Assembly (NCBI GenBank): GCA_900543275.1
Contig: UQQL01000076.1
Location: forward strand, 1-8,690
Direction of reading: 5' to 3'
Length of the DNA: 8,690 bases
From: an uncultured Collinsella sp.
GTDB lineage: Bacteria > Actinomycetota > Coriobacteriia > Coriobacteriales > Coriobacteriaceae
Shown: in pieces, positions 1 to 7,620 of the stretch
Numbering within the stretch: position 1 is the stretch's first letter
Layout: each line of letters begins with the position of its first letter
Made by a program: the position numbers and the translations under genes
Notes under the pieces: generated by a model
Told to the model about the DNA's origin: nothing
Database searches by the model: none
Seen by the model: only the letters and a program-made list of their open reading frames with translations

Positions 1-29
1 GTGGGCTCGGAGATGTGTATAAGAGACAG
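1..29 (+). other. Nextera sequencing adapter (artefact)
   Basis: This is not genomic. The bases match the Illumina Nextera read-2 transposase adapter without its first five bases, and 11-29 is the 19-bp Tn5 mosaic end AGATGTGTATAAGAGACAG. Translating it forward gives the familiar contaminant peptide MGSEMCIRDS. Any reading frame starting or ending here should be ignored. Confidence 0.98.
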
Positions 30-243
30 CGGCCAGGCTGCGCGCGGCGCGATCGGCCGCGTCCTCGCCGCTCACGATGTAGACCGTGGGACGCGGACGG
101 CGCGCAAACTGAGCTGCCGCCATGAGCGTGCGGCCCGACTGCGACACGGCCAGCGTCACGTCCTCGCCGGCATCGAGTCCGGCCTCGACGGTCTGCAGCG
201 CCTCGGCAGTGTAGAGCTGCGCGGCTATACGGTGAATGAGCAT
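30..243 (-). CDS. mfd: Probable transcription-repair coupling factor Mfd, N-terminal fragment (3' end missing)
   Basis: An ATG at 243-241 opens a frame of 71 complete codons that runs off the genomic part of the contig into the adapter. A strong GGAGG ribosome-binding site lies six bases upstream (250-254), which fixes the start. The visible product begins MLIHRIAAQL and contains a stretch like the degenerate UvrB-homology region at the start of Mfd: a QSGRTLMAAAQF helix, then a strand reading RPTVYIVSGEDAADRAARSL. Mfd is a ~1,100-1,200 residue SF2 ATPase that removes RNA polymerase stalled at lesions and recruits UvrA. No helicase motif is visible because the gene is cut off, so the call rests on the N-terminus only. 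It follows nth on the same strand after 157 bases, in keeping with a DNA-repair run. Confidence 0.6.
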
Positions 244-268
244 GCTGTTCCTCCGGCATCGCAACGCC

Positions 269-296
269 AAAAGCCCGCCGGGGCAAGCTCGGCGGG
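269..296 (-). terminator. Hairpin with U tract just before mfd start
   Basis: On the minus strand CCCGCCG (296-290) pairs with CGGCGGG (280-274) around a 9-nt loop, followed by CTTTT. This has the form of an intrinsic terminator. It may end the nth transcript, but it lies only 25 bases upstream of the mfd start codon, so it could instead act as an attenuator within the mfd leader. Confidence 0.6.
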
Positions 297-400
297 TCGT
301 ACGTCAAATACATTGTCTGTCATGGTAGCGCATGGAGAGGACTCCGGCTCAAGGGCAAACCCAGCCCCGCAAAAAACGCCAGACGAAGATGCGTTCCGCC

Positions 401-1066
401 CTACCCCGCCACGCGCACGCTGGGGCACAAATCTGCCAGCGGACACTCGTCACACTTGGGTTTGCGGGCGTCGCAGATCTCGCGACCAAAGGTGATCCAC
501 TGATGGTTGACCGACTCCCAATACTCGTGCGGCAAAATCTTGAGCAGATCCTGCTCGGTCTTGAGCGGTTCCTTGGCATGCGTCTTGGGACTCAGCATCA
601 GGCGGTGCGCAATGCGGTTGACGTGCGTGTCCACCGCAATACCCTCCACGATGCCATACCCCACGTTGAGCACGATGTTCGCCGTCTTGCGTCCCACGCC
701 CGGCAGCTTCACGAGCTCCTTCATGTCGGCCGGCACCTCGCCGTCATAGTCGGCGACGATCATCTGCGCGGCCTCGACGGCATGCTTGGCTTTGCTCTTG
801 TAGAAGCCGAGCGACTTGATGGTGTCTGCCACGTCAGCTACGCTCGCCCCGGCCATGGCCTCGGGCGTGGGCCACTGGGCAAACAGCCGCGGCGTCACTT
901 TGTTGACCTGCGCATCGGTCGTTTGCGCCGAAAGCAGCACCGCGATCAGCAGGCGGAAGGGATTCTCGTGGTCCAAAAAGCACTCGACCGGGCCATAGCG
1001 ACGGTTGAGGCGCTCACACACCTCGATGGCGCGCTCGCGCTTGGCGGCATTGGTCTCGCGTGGCAT
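401..1066 (-). CDS. nth: Endonuclease III
   Basis: This is a 221-residue base-excision repair enzyme, a bifunctional DNA glycosylase/AP lyase that removes oxidised pyrimidines. The E. coli protein is 211 residues. Visible hallmarks are LLSAQTTD (44-51), the helix-hairpin-helix LPGVGRKTAN (121-130) with catalytic Lys127, catalytic Asp146 in AVDTHVNR, and the C-terminal 4Fe-4S loop with Cys198, 205, 208 and 214 in C-X6-C-X2-C-X5-C spacing. All key residues are intact. An in-frame ATG exists 24 bases upstream (1090), but the GAGGAG at 1072-1077 sits five bases before the ATG at 1066, so the shorter form is preferred. It lies 63 bases downstream of the ABC exporter gene and upstream of the probable mfd, all on the same strand. 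Confidence 0.97.
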   Translation of the reverse strand: MPRETNAAKRERAIEVCERLNRRYGPVECFLDHENPFRLLIAVLLSAQTTDAQVNKVTPRLFAQWPTPEAMAGASVADVADTIKSLGFYKSKAKHAVEAAQMIVADYDGEVPADMKELVKLPGVGRKTANIVLNVGYGIVEGIAVDTHVNRIAHRLMLSPKTHAKEPLKTEQDLLKILPHEYWESVNHQWITFGREICDARKPKCDECPLADLCPSVRVAG

Positions 1067-1129
1067 AACGACTCCTCGGCTCAACGGCACAATAAACTTA
1101 TGGGCACAATTGTCCCACGTCCGAGACGC

Positions 1130-2932
<1,803 letters not shown>

Positions 2933-3058
2933 GGGCTTCCTTTCGCATCTGATAGGGCGAAACGCCATTGTTGCACATTGAAGCGCACTTCAGGCAAGCA
3001 CGATGCGAAAAGCGATGGGGCACCCGCGTTTACGCCGGCGACCCACCGTCCGTTGCGA

Positions 3059-4414
3059 CTAGTCCTCGTCTTTTTGGTCTGCGAGCAGGCCTGCGGACTC
3101 CAAGCCCAAAATCGCGTCGGCTTCCTCAGCATCCTCCAGCGCGTCGATGTCCTTGAGCTTGCGCTCCATGACGTTGGTGCGCGTGGTAATGATGCCCTCG
3201 ACCGTTTTGCCCGCGGTCTCGATCTGCTGTTGGGCGCGGCGCAGCGCCGCCTGATAGCGCGGCAGCTCGGCCTTGACGGCGGAGAGCACGCGCAGTACGT
3301 CGTCGGTACGTTTTTGCAGCCTAAACGTCTGGTAGCTCATCTGCAGACTATTGAGGATGGCCGCCATGGTGCTGGGACCGGCTACGTTGACGTGATAGTC
3401 GCGGCCCAGGATCTCGATAAGCCCGGGGCGGCTGACGATCTCGGCGTACAGCCCCTCAAACGGCACGAACATGATGCCAAAGTTGGTCGTTGCCGGCACA
3501 CTCAGGTACTTTTCGCAGATGTCCTTGGCCTCGCGTTTCACCATCGTATCGAGCGTCTTGCGCGCTGCGGCGACGGCCTCAGCGTCACCAGACTCCTGGG
3601 CGTCGAGCAGATGCTCGTACGCGTCGCCCGGAAACTTGGAGTCGATCGGCAGCAGCACGGGGTCGCCCTCGTCTACCGGCAGCCTGACAGCAAACTCAAC
3701 GCGTTCCGAGGCGCCGGGCTTGGTGGCGACGTTTTCCAGATATTGGTCGGGCGTAAGGATGTCCGCCAGGATCGCGCCCAGCTGCACCTCGCCCAAAATG
3801 CCACGCGCCTTGACATTGCCCAGCACGCGCTTAAGGTCGCCCACGCCGGTGGCGATAGACTGCATGTCGCCCAGGCCCTTGTACACGGCCTCGAGCTGGT
3901 CGCTCACCTGCTTAAACGATGCCGACAGTCGGTCGTTGAGCGTGCGAGAGAGCTTCTCGTCCACCGTCGCGCGCATTTGGTCGAGCTGCACGTTGTTGTC
4001 TTTGCGGATGGCGCCCAGCTGAGCATCGACCGTCTCGCGCACCTTGTCCAGGCGATGCTCGATGCCTTCGCGGTTGGCGCCAAGCTGTTGGGCCGTCTCG
4101 CGGCGCAGGTCATCCATACGGTCGCCGGCCTGCGAGAACTCGCGCGCAATGGTCAGGTAGCGCTGCTGCTCTACGGCGGCGTCGGTCGTCTGCTGCTGCG
4201 CGATGGCATTTGCCGTGCGGCGGGTTTCGGCCAACGCGACGTTCAGGGTGTCGAGCGTGCTGTTGGCCTGCTCGAGCGCTGCCAGCGTTTCCGCGCTACT
4301 GTCGCCACGCTCCCGCAGCTCGGCACGCAGGCTCTTGAGCTGGAGGGCGCAAGCCACAGCAACCCCCACCGCCACCAAGGCGATCACAACAAGCACAATA
4401 TCAATAGCAGACAT
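3059..4414 (-). CDS. rmuC: RmuC family DNA recombination protein
   Basis: The product is 451 residues. It begins with one membrane-spanning helix (about 4-24), continues as a long charged coiled coil (about 27-180), and then carries the conserved RmuC domain (about 190-400). The domain is marked by ARGILGEVQLGAIL (203-216), LPIDSKFPGDAYEHLL (255-270), FVPFEGLYAEIVSRP (316-330) and GPSTMAAILNSL (346-357). The C-terminal tail is acidic. RmuC proteins are predicted nuclease-fold proteins; in E. coli loss of RmuC raises inversion at short inverted repeats, but the biochemical activity is not established. The ATG at 4414 follows GGCGGAG and puts the membrane helix at the N-terminus; a longer TTG-initiated frame from 4447 has no better support. 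Spacing to neighbours (123 and 126 bases) suggests its own promoter. Confidence 0.93.
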   Translation of the reverse strand: MSAIDIVLVVIALVAVGVAVACALQLKSLRAELRERGDSSAETLAALEQANSTLDTLNVALAETRRTANAIAQQQTTDAAVEQQRYLTIAREFSQAGDRMDDLRRETAQQLGANREGIEHRLDKVRETVDAQLGAIRKDNNVQLDQMRATVDEKLSRTLNDRLSASFKQVSDQLEAVYKGLGDMQSIATGVGDLKRVLGNVKARGILGEVQLGAILADILTPDQYLENVATKPGASERVEFAVRLPVDEGDPVLLPIDSKFPGDAYEHLLDAQESGDAEAVAAARKTLDTMVKREAKDICEKYLSVPATTNFGIMFVPFEGLYAEIVSRPGLIEILGRDYHVNVAGPSTMAAILNSLQMSYQTFRLQKRTDDVLRVLSAVKAELPRYQAALRRAQQQIETAGKTVEGIITTRTNVMERKLKDIDALEDAEEADAILGLESAGLLADQKDED

Positions 4415-4446
4415 AAACTCCGCCCAACAAACCCAATCGAGCACCA

Positions 4447-4477
4447 ATCAAAACCGCGATCAATCTTACCCTGTCAA
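4447..4477 (-). promoter_or_regulatory. Possible rmuC promoter
   Basis: A perfect -35 hexamer TTGACA lies at 4477-4472 on the minus strand. The best -10 match, TTTGAT (4452-4447), is weak and 19 bases away, which is longer than ideal. The position, 33 bases before the rmuC start codon, is suitable. This is a pattern match only. Confidence 0.35.
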
Positions 4478-4537
4478 ACGCAGCTCATGTCTAATCGAGC
4501 GCAGACAAGTTACCTTTGCGCTATGGGTGCTGGTCCG

Positions 4538-4972
4538 CTAGCTCTCCCAGCTGGCGCGGATGGTTGCTGCGACATCCCCCAAGCGCTGACCAAGAGCTGC
4601 CAAGTGCTGAAGTACCTCATTGGGCGAGGCGCCGTTGAGGATGCACGTGAGGGCATATGAGGCCAAGAAGATTGTCGCGAGCCCCAGCGGAATCAGCACG
4701 ATCATCGCCAGCGTACGCAGGCGCTGGGCCCAGCGACGGTGACGCGCACGACGTTTATCGAACGCGAGCTCCTGTGCATATGAATCCTGCTGTACGGAAT
4801 AGGCCTCTGGCGCCGATTCACACCCGGGCACAGCTGCAGGTACAGCAGCGGGCACGACATTTTGCGCAAAGGGCTGGGCTGCCGCCCCTTGCATTTGCAT
4901 CTCCATGAGCCGTTGCTGCTGACGCAGCATGCGCTCAGCTTGTTGCTGCGGAGTCTCAAGAAACAGATCCAT
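4538..4972 (-). CDS. Hypothetical protein with Gln-rich N-terminus and one membrane helix
   Basis: I do not recognise this 144-residue protein. Residues 8-35 are rich in Gln and Met (QQQAERMLRQQQ, then MEMQMQ), suggesting a short amphipathic helix or coiled coil. Residues 36-70 form an Ala/Pro/Val linker of low complexity. A strongly basic patch (73-86, KRRARHRRWAQRLR) comes directly before a hydrophobic helix at about 88-112, with a short C-terminal helical tail. By the positive-inside rule the N-terminal part is cytoplasmic and the ~30-residue tail is outside. The start is well fixed: GGAGG lies five bases before the ATG at 4972, and the upstream in-frame TTG lies within that ribosome-binding site. 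It could be a small membrane-anchored scaffold, but nothing shows a function. Confidence 0.82.
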   Translation of the reverse strand: MDLFLETPQQQAERMLRQQQRLMEMQMQGAAAQPFAQNVVPAAVPAAVPGCESAPEAYSVQQDSYAQELAFDKRRARHRRWAQRLRTLAMIVLIPLGLATIFLASYALTCILNGASPNEVLQHLAALGQRLGDVAATIRASWES

Positions 4973-5217
4973 GCTGGCCTCCAAAATCGGAGCATTCGAC
5001 GCTTACGACCAGCATCCCGCACCGCCATGACCGCGACAACGCAATCGCCGGCAATAGCCACAAAGTTTCTTTTGCTCAAAAGCCGTCGAAAAGCTCAACA
5101 ACTCCCCTACCAGCACTTTCTCTGAGCTTTTTTCGCCAGCAATCTTTTGGCCTTCCACTCTTACGCCAACTGACCAAAATCTAACCAAAAACTTGACGAA
5201 AATTGTGAAGACAGGGA
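4973..5217. other. Intergenic stretch without an assigned gene
   Basis: About 245 bases upstream of the 144-residue protein gene, more AT-rich than its surroundings. It holds a doubtful 51-codon Cys-rich frame (5003-5158, minus, GTG start, no clear ribosome-binding site) and a 9-bp inverted repeat, AAAAGCTCA (5089-5097) with TGAGCTTTT (5123-5131), with T-runs on both strands, so it could act as a weak bidirectional terminator. No convincing promoter pair was found, though one must presumably lie here. Confidence 0.5.
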
Positions 5218-5309
5218 CCCCACATAAACAAACGTGCCGCCCCAAAAGGGCGGCACACAAACTTAATTATCAGCTTTTCTGCAGTGAGCACGCGACGACC
5301 CAACGCCGG
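5218..5309 (-). repeat. ~90-bp repeat, copy A (terminator plus gene 3' end)
   Basis: This segment is nearly identical, apart from small indels and substitutions, to 5842-5931. It comprises a CCCCACA-type tail, the GTGCCGCCC hairpin, the motif TATCAGCTTTTCTG, and GAGCACGCGACGACCC. In this copy the right half encodes the last residues (GSSRAHCRKADN) of the membrane protein gene beginning at 5757. Confidence 0.9.
5224..5256 (-). terminator. Intrinsic terminator of the 164-residue membrane protein gene
   Basis: On the minus strand GTGCCGCCC (5256-5248) pairs with GGGCGGCAC (5242-5234) over a five-base TTTTG loop, followed by GTTTGTTTATG. The hairpin begins seven bases after the stop codon of the upstream gene, so it is well placed to end that transcript. 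Confidence 0.8.
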
Positions 5310-5757
5310 GAATATTGAGCAGCAAAATCTCGGAGCACAAGAGGCCAATCAGGTTGCCGGCGGCAAAGCCCGCATCGCCCTCGCAGTATTTGCGATAAAT
5401 CATGTACAACATGTATGCCACAAACGGCTGCAGGCACGCAGAGATAAACGTAACCACCATCGAGGGGTCCTGAGAAAAGGCATCGGTGAGCTTATCCACG
5501 CTCGTGGCATCCTTAGAGGCCAGGAACAGACCAATGACCACCACGGGCACCACGCCCAAGATGACCTCGACCAGAGTAAACAACTTGGCAGTCAAATCCT
5601 CACTAGCCGAATTCAAATGAGGCGCCCACTCAGGATGAGCATGCGCACCGGCTTTCTTCTTATCGGCACGATCGGCCTTTTTACCCTCGACAACCCGACG
5701 GCCAGGATCCTTGCGAGTTCCCGCCGCAGCAACCCGAGCCCGAGACTTCTTACCCAT
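5263..5757 (-). CDS. Hypothetical membrane protein with three predicted helices
   Basis: I do not recognise this 164-residue protein. The first ~45 residues are strongly basic and Lys/Arg/Ala-rich (MGKKSRARVAAAG at the start, KKADRADKKK near 26-35), probably cytoplasmic and disordered. Hydrophobic segments follow at about 58-81 (VEVILGVVPVVVIGLFL), 100-121 and 130-150. A short polar tail ends in RKADN. The chosen ATG (5757) is preceded by GGGGTG and a run of seven T; an ATG five codons upstream (5772) has no ribosome-binding site. The gene stands alone, with a terminator right after it and a second copy of its 3' end and terminator (5842-5931) upstream. The layout resembles small integral membrane proteins of unknown function in actinobacteria; I cannot name the family. 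Confidence 0.82.
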   Translation of the reverse strand: MGKKSRARVAAAGTRKDPGRRVVEGKKADRADKKKAGAHAHPEWAPHLNSASEDLTAKLFTLVEVILGVVPVVVIGLFLASKDATSVDKLTDAFSQDPSMVVTFISACLQPFVAYMLYMIYRKYCEGDAGFAAGNLIGLLCSEILLLNIPGVGSSRAHCRKADN

Positions 5758-5841
5758 AAAAAAACACCCCATCAGGTAGTAGATAAACTAAAAGTCGCTA
5801 CCCAGTGTACCCCACCCATGAACGGTGCCGTCCCAACCAGC

Positions 5842-5931
5842 CCCCACACAAAACGTGCCGCCCCAAAAGGGGCGGCACACAAACTTTAATATCAGCTTTT
5901 CTGTAGCGAGCACGCGACGACCCGAAGCCGG
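5842..5931 (-). repeat. ~90-bp repeat, copy B
   Basis: Second copy of the element at 5218-5309, lying upstream of the membrane protein gene and downstream of rubrerythrin. On the minus strand it still encodes GSSRARYRKAD in the frame matching the end of the 164-residue protein, but the stop codon is lost (a small indel gives ATATTAAAG in place of ATAATTAAG). It may be the remnant of a former gene copy. The homology ends where the 27-bp inverted repeat begins. Confidence 0.9.
5849..5878 (-). terminator. Intrinsic terminator, probably of rubrerythrin
   Basis: GTGCCGCCCC (5878-5869) pairs with GGGGCGGCAC (5864-5855) around a TTTT loop, a 10-bp perfect stem, followed on the minus strand by GTTTTGTGTG. 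It lies about 160 bases beyond the rubrerythrin stop codon and before the next gene, and is the same hairpin as at 5234-5256. Confidence 0.75.
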
Positions 5932-6018
5932 AGCGCAGGGCGGGGAAATACCTTTGCCTCGCGCGACCCTGCGGAGCCGTGAGCGAGAGGGAAAGGTATT
6001 TCCCCGCCCTGCGCTCCG
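5929..6018. repeat. Perfect 27-bp inverted repeat, REP/MITE-like palindrome
   Basis: Arms 5929-5955 (CGGAGCGCAGGGCGGGGAAA then TACCTTT) and 5992-6018 are exact reverse complements. The 36-base centre can pair further, imperfectly (CCTCGC with GCGAGAGG), and contains CTGCGGAGC (5969-5977), which can also pair with GCTCCGCAG (6013-6021), allowing an alternative fold. No U tract follows on the minus strand, so it is not a standard terminator. It sits 21 bases after the rubrerythrin stop codon. A mobile palindrome (REP/BIME or small MITE) or an mRNA-stabilising 3' stem-loop are both possible. Confidence 0.9.
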
Positions 6019-6039
6019 CAGTCCACGTTCGTATCGGCG

Positions 6040-6579
6040 CTAGTAGTTCACCACCTGCTCCTCAAAGTACGCCTTGGGGTGGTTGCACACCGGGCACACC
6101 TCAGGCGCCTCGGCACCCACATGCAGGTGCCCGCAGTTCAGGCACTTCCACACCTTTACGCCCTCGCGCTCAAACACCTCGCCCGACTCGATGCGCTCGA
6201 CGAGCTTGTTGTAGCGCTCCTCGTGGGCCTTCTCGACGGCGGCGACACCACGGAACTTTGCGGCAATCTCGGCAAAGCCCTCTTCCTCGGCGGTCTTGGC
6301 AAACTCGTCGTACATCGTGGTCCACTCGTAGTTCTCACCCGCGGCGGCATCGCGCAGATTGTCCAGGGTATCGGGGACGGCGCCATCGTGCAGATACTTA
6401 AACCACAGTTTGGCGTGCTCGGACTCGTTGCCAGCCGTCTCGGCAAAGATGTTCGAGATCTGAACGTAGCCGTCCTTCTTTGCCTTGGAGGCATAGTAGC
6501 GATACTTGGTGTGTGCCTGGGACTCACCGGCAAAAGCGGTCTCGAGGTTCTTCTTGGTTTGGGAATTCTCAAAATCCAT
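6040..6579 (-). CDS. rbr: Rubrerythrin
   Basis: A 179-residue non-haem iron protein that reduces hydrogen peroxide to water in the cytoplasm of anaerobes, taking electrons through its rubredoxin-like domain. The N-terminal ferritin-like four-helix domain (about 1-135) carries the expected diiron ligand motifs: Glu19 in FAGESQAH, NESEHAK (51-57, Glu52 and His55), the EEEGF region (98-102), and EKAHEERY (116-123, Glu116 and His119). The C-terminal rubredoxin-type FeS4 site is complete: Cys146, Cys149, Cys162 and Cys165 in two C-X2-C pairs. Length matches classical rubrerythrins. The ATG at 6579 is preceded by AAGGGAAG, nine bases off; an upstream TTG (6597) is unlikely. It lies 114 bases after the glycosylase gene, and a terminator hairpin follows at 5849-5878. 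Confidence 0.97.
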   Translation of the reverse strand: MDFENSQTKKNLETAFAGESQAHTKYRYYASKAKKDGYVQISNIFAETAGNESEHAKLWFKYLHDGAVPDTLDNLRDAAAGENYEWTTMYDEFAKTAEEEGFAEIAAKFRGVAAVEKAHEERYNKLVERIESGEVFEREGVKVWKCLNCGHLHVGAEAPEVCPVCNHPKAYFEEQVVNY

Positions 6580-6602
6580 AGGTGTACTTCCCTTCAACGC
6601 AT

Positions 6603-6661
6603 GCCGCCCGTAGGCTTCGAGCGGCCTCGTCTTTAGGATGCCCTCATGTCGGAAATCTAAA
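6603..6661 (-). promoter_or_regulatory. Rubrerythrin leader with hairpin and inverted repeat
   Basis: The 114 bases before rbr hold two structures. One is a hairpin, GCCGCTCG (6625-6618) with CGGGCGGC (6610-6603), eight pairs including one G-U and a seven-base loop, without a U tract. The other is an imperfect inverted repeat at 6632-6661 with outer arms TTTAG and CTAAA. A weak promoter (CTGAAG, 17 bases, TAGATT) overlaps the second. A regulator site is plausible but not shown. Confidence 0.35.
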
Positions 6662-6693
6662 CCTTACAATCCTGTTCTTCAGATTTGCACGGG

Positions 6694-7599
6694 CTAGATG
6701 CTCAGCCAGCGATCGCCCTCGGCTCGGCAAAAGCCCTCACGCTCCAGGTCGGCCAGAATGCCCGCGACAAGCTCGCGCTCGACCGGCCCGCGCCCAGCCG
6801 CCGCTTCCATATCGTTAACGCCCACCACGGCATCAGCAAGCGTAATCCCCGCCGGTTGGCCATCGCGCGCTGCCAGCAACATGCGCACGATATGCGCGCG
6901 CTTTTGGCGACGTGAGCCCTCAAACTTTGATTGACGGCTATAGCCCGCCGAGCGCCTGGACGGATTGGGCAACGTCTTTTTTAGATATGCGCCGTAATCC
7001 AGCAACGCGTAATACCACGCGCGCGGCGTGTCGGCATCATCGAGCGGCACGGCAAAGGGAGCGATCTCGTCGGTCGCCGCACCGGGGACCGCCGGACAGG
7101 CCGCCTGAATCAGCGGCACCAGCTCGCGGTCGGGAACAGCCGGTACATCGGGAAAGAAGTGATGCAGAAAGACCGTGCGCACGTTGGTCTCCAGATACAC
7201 GCCTGGAAGGTCAAACGCAAACGACCGGATACCTTGCGCCGTTGCCGGGCCAATACCAGGCAGAGCGACCAAGTCACGCGTCTCACGCGGAAACTCACCG
7301 TCCCAGTCCTCCACAACGCGCTGAGCGGCCTTGTGGAGCGCCAGAGCGCGTCGGTTGTAGCCCATGCCCTGCCAAGCGTCCAAAACATCGGAAGGCGCGG
7401 CTTGGGCAAGCGCCTGCACGGTCGGAAAGCGATCGAGCCACGCCGGCATACGCGTCTCCACGCGTGGCACCTGTGTTTGCTGCAACATGACCTCGGAAAG
7501 CCAAATGATGTACGGATCGCGCGTGCGGCGCCACGGAAGGTCGCGATAACGCAGGACCCCTTCCGAACGAATCATCGAACGAAAGGGGTCCTGAATCAT
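6694..7599 (-). CDS. MutY-like HhH-GPD DNA glycosylase lacking the iron-sulfur loop
   Basis: A 301-residue relative of the A/G-specific adenine glycosylase. The N-terminal half matches MutY: IIWLSEVMLQQTQV (31-44) with the catalytic-type Glu36, GMGYNRRALAL (78-88) and helix-hairpin-helix LPGIGPATAQGI (113-124). It differs in three ways. The MutY motif LDGNV reads LETNV (136-140), so the usual Asp is Glu137. After RAWYYALLDYGAYLKK (193-208) there is PNPSRRSAGYSRQSKFEGS, without the four-Cys cluster. The C-terminus (about 230-301) looks like a winged-helix domain, not the NUDIX-like 8-oxoguanine-reading domain. It belongs to a divergent MutY-like branch that I remember from other bacteria; substrate uncertain. 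The start is firm: AAGGAG lies seven bases before the ATG. The Rrf2 stop codon is 21 bases upstream, indicating an operon. Confidence 0.9.
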   Translation of the reverse strand: MIQDPFRSMIRSEGVLRYRDLPWRRTRDPYIIWLSEVMLQQTQVPRVETRMPAWLDRFPTVQALAQAAPSDVLDAWQGMGYNRRALALHKAAQRVVEDWDGEFPRETRDLVALPGIGPATAQGIRSFAFDLPGVYLETNVRTVFLHHFFPDVPAVPDRELVPLIQAACPAVPGAATDEIAPFAVPLDDADTPRAWYYALLDYGAYLKKTLPNPSRRSAGYSRQSKFEGSRRQKRAHIVRMLLAARDGQPAGITLADAVVGVNDMEAAAGRGPVERELVAGILADLEREGFCRAEGDRWLSI

Positions 7600-7620
7600 A
7601 TCTATGCTCCTTATGCGGCG

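Noticed and set aside
225..344. A short minus-strand frame (MTDNVFDVRPAEL) overlapping the mfd start, as a leader peptide
   Set aside because: No ribosome-binding site precedes it and it runs through the terminator-like hairpin without regulatory codons.
1..495. A 164-codon plus-strand frame starting at the contig edge
   Set aside because: Its first residues come from the sequencing adapter and the rest is antisense to the mfd and nth ends.
1102..1116. Near-palindrome GGGCACAATTGTCCC between the ABC gene and nth as an operator
   Set aside because: Arms are short with a central mismatch, and no good promoter overlaps it.
2979..2992. Imperfect palindrome TGAAGCGCACTTCA upstream of the ABC exporter
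   Set aside because: It may be an operator, but -35 and -10 matches nearby are poor and a site this short is expected by chance.
5218..5931. Direct repeats read as a CRISPR array or attachment sites
   Set aside because: Only two ~90-bp copies about 620 bases apart, containing a terminator and coding tail; no spacer pattern, cas gene or integrase is present.
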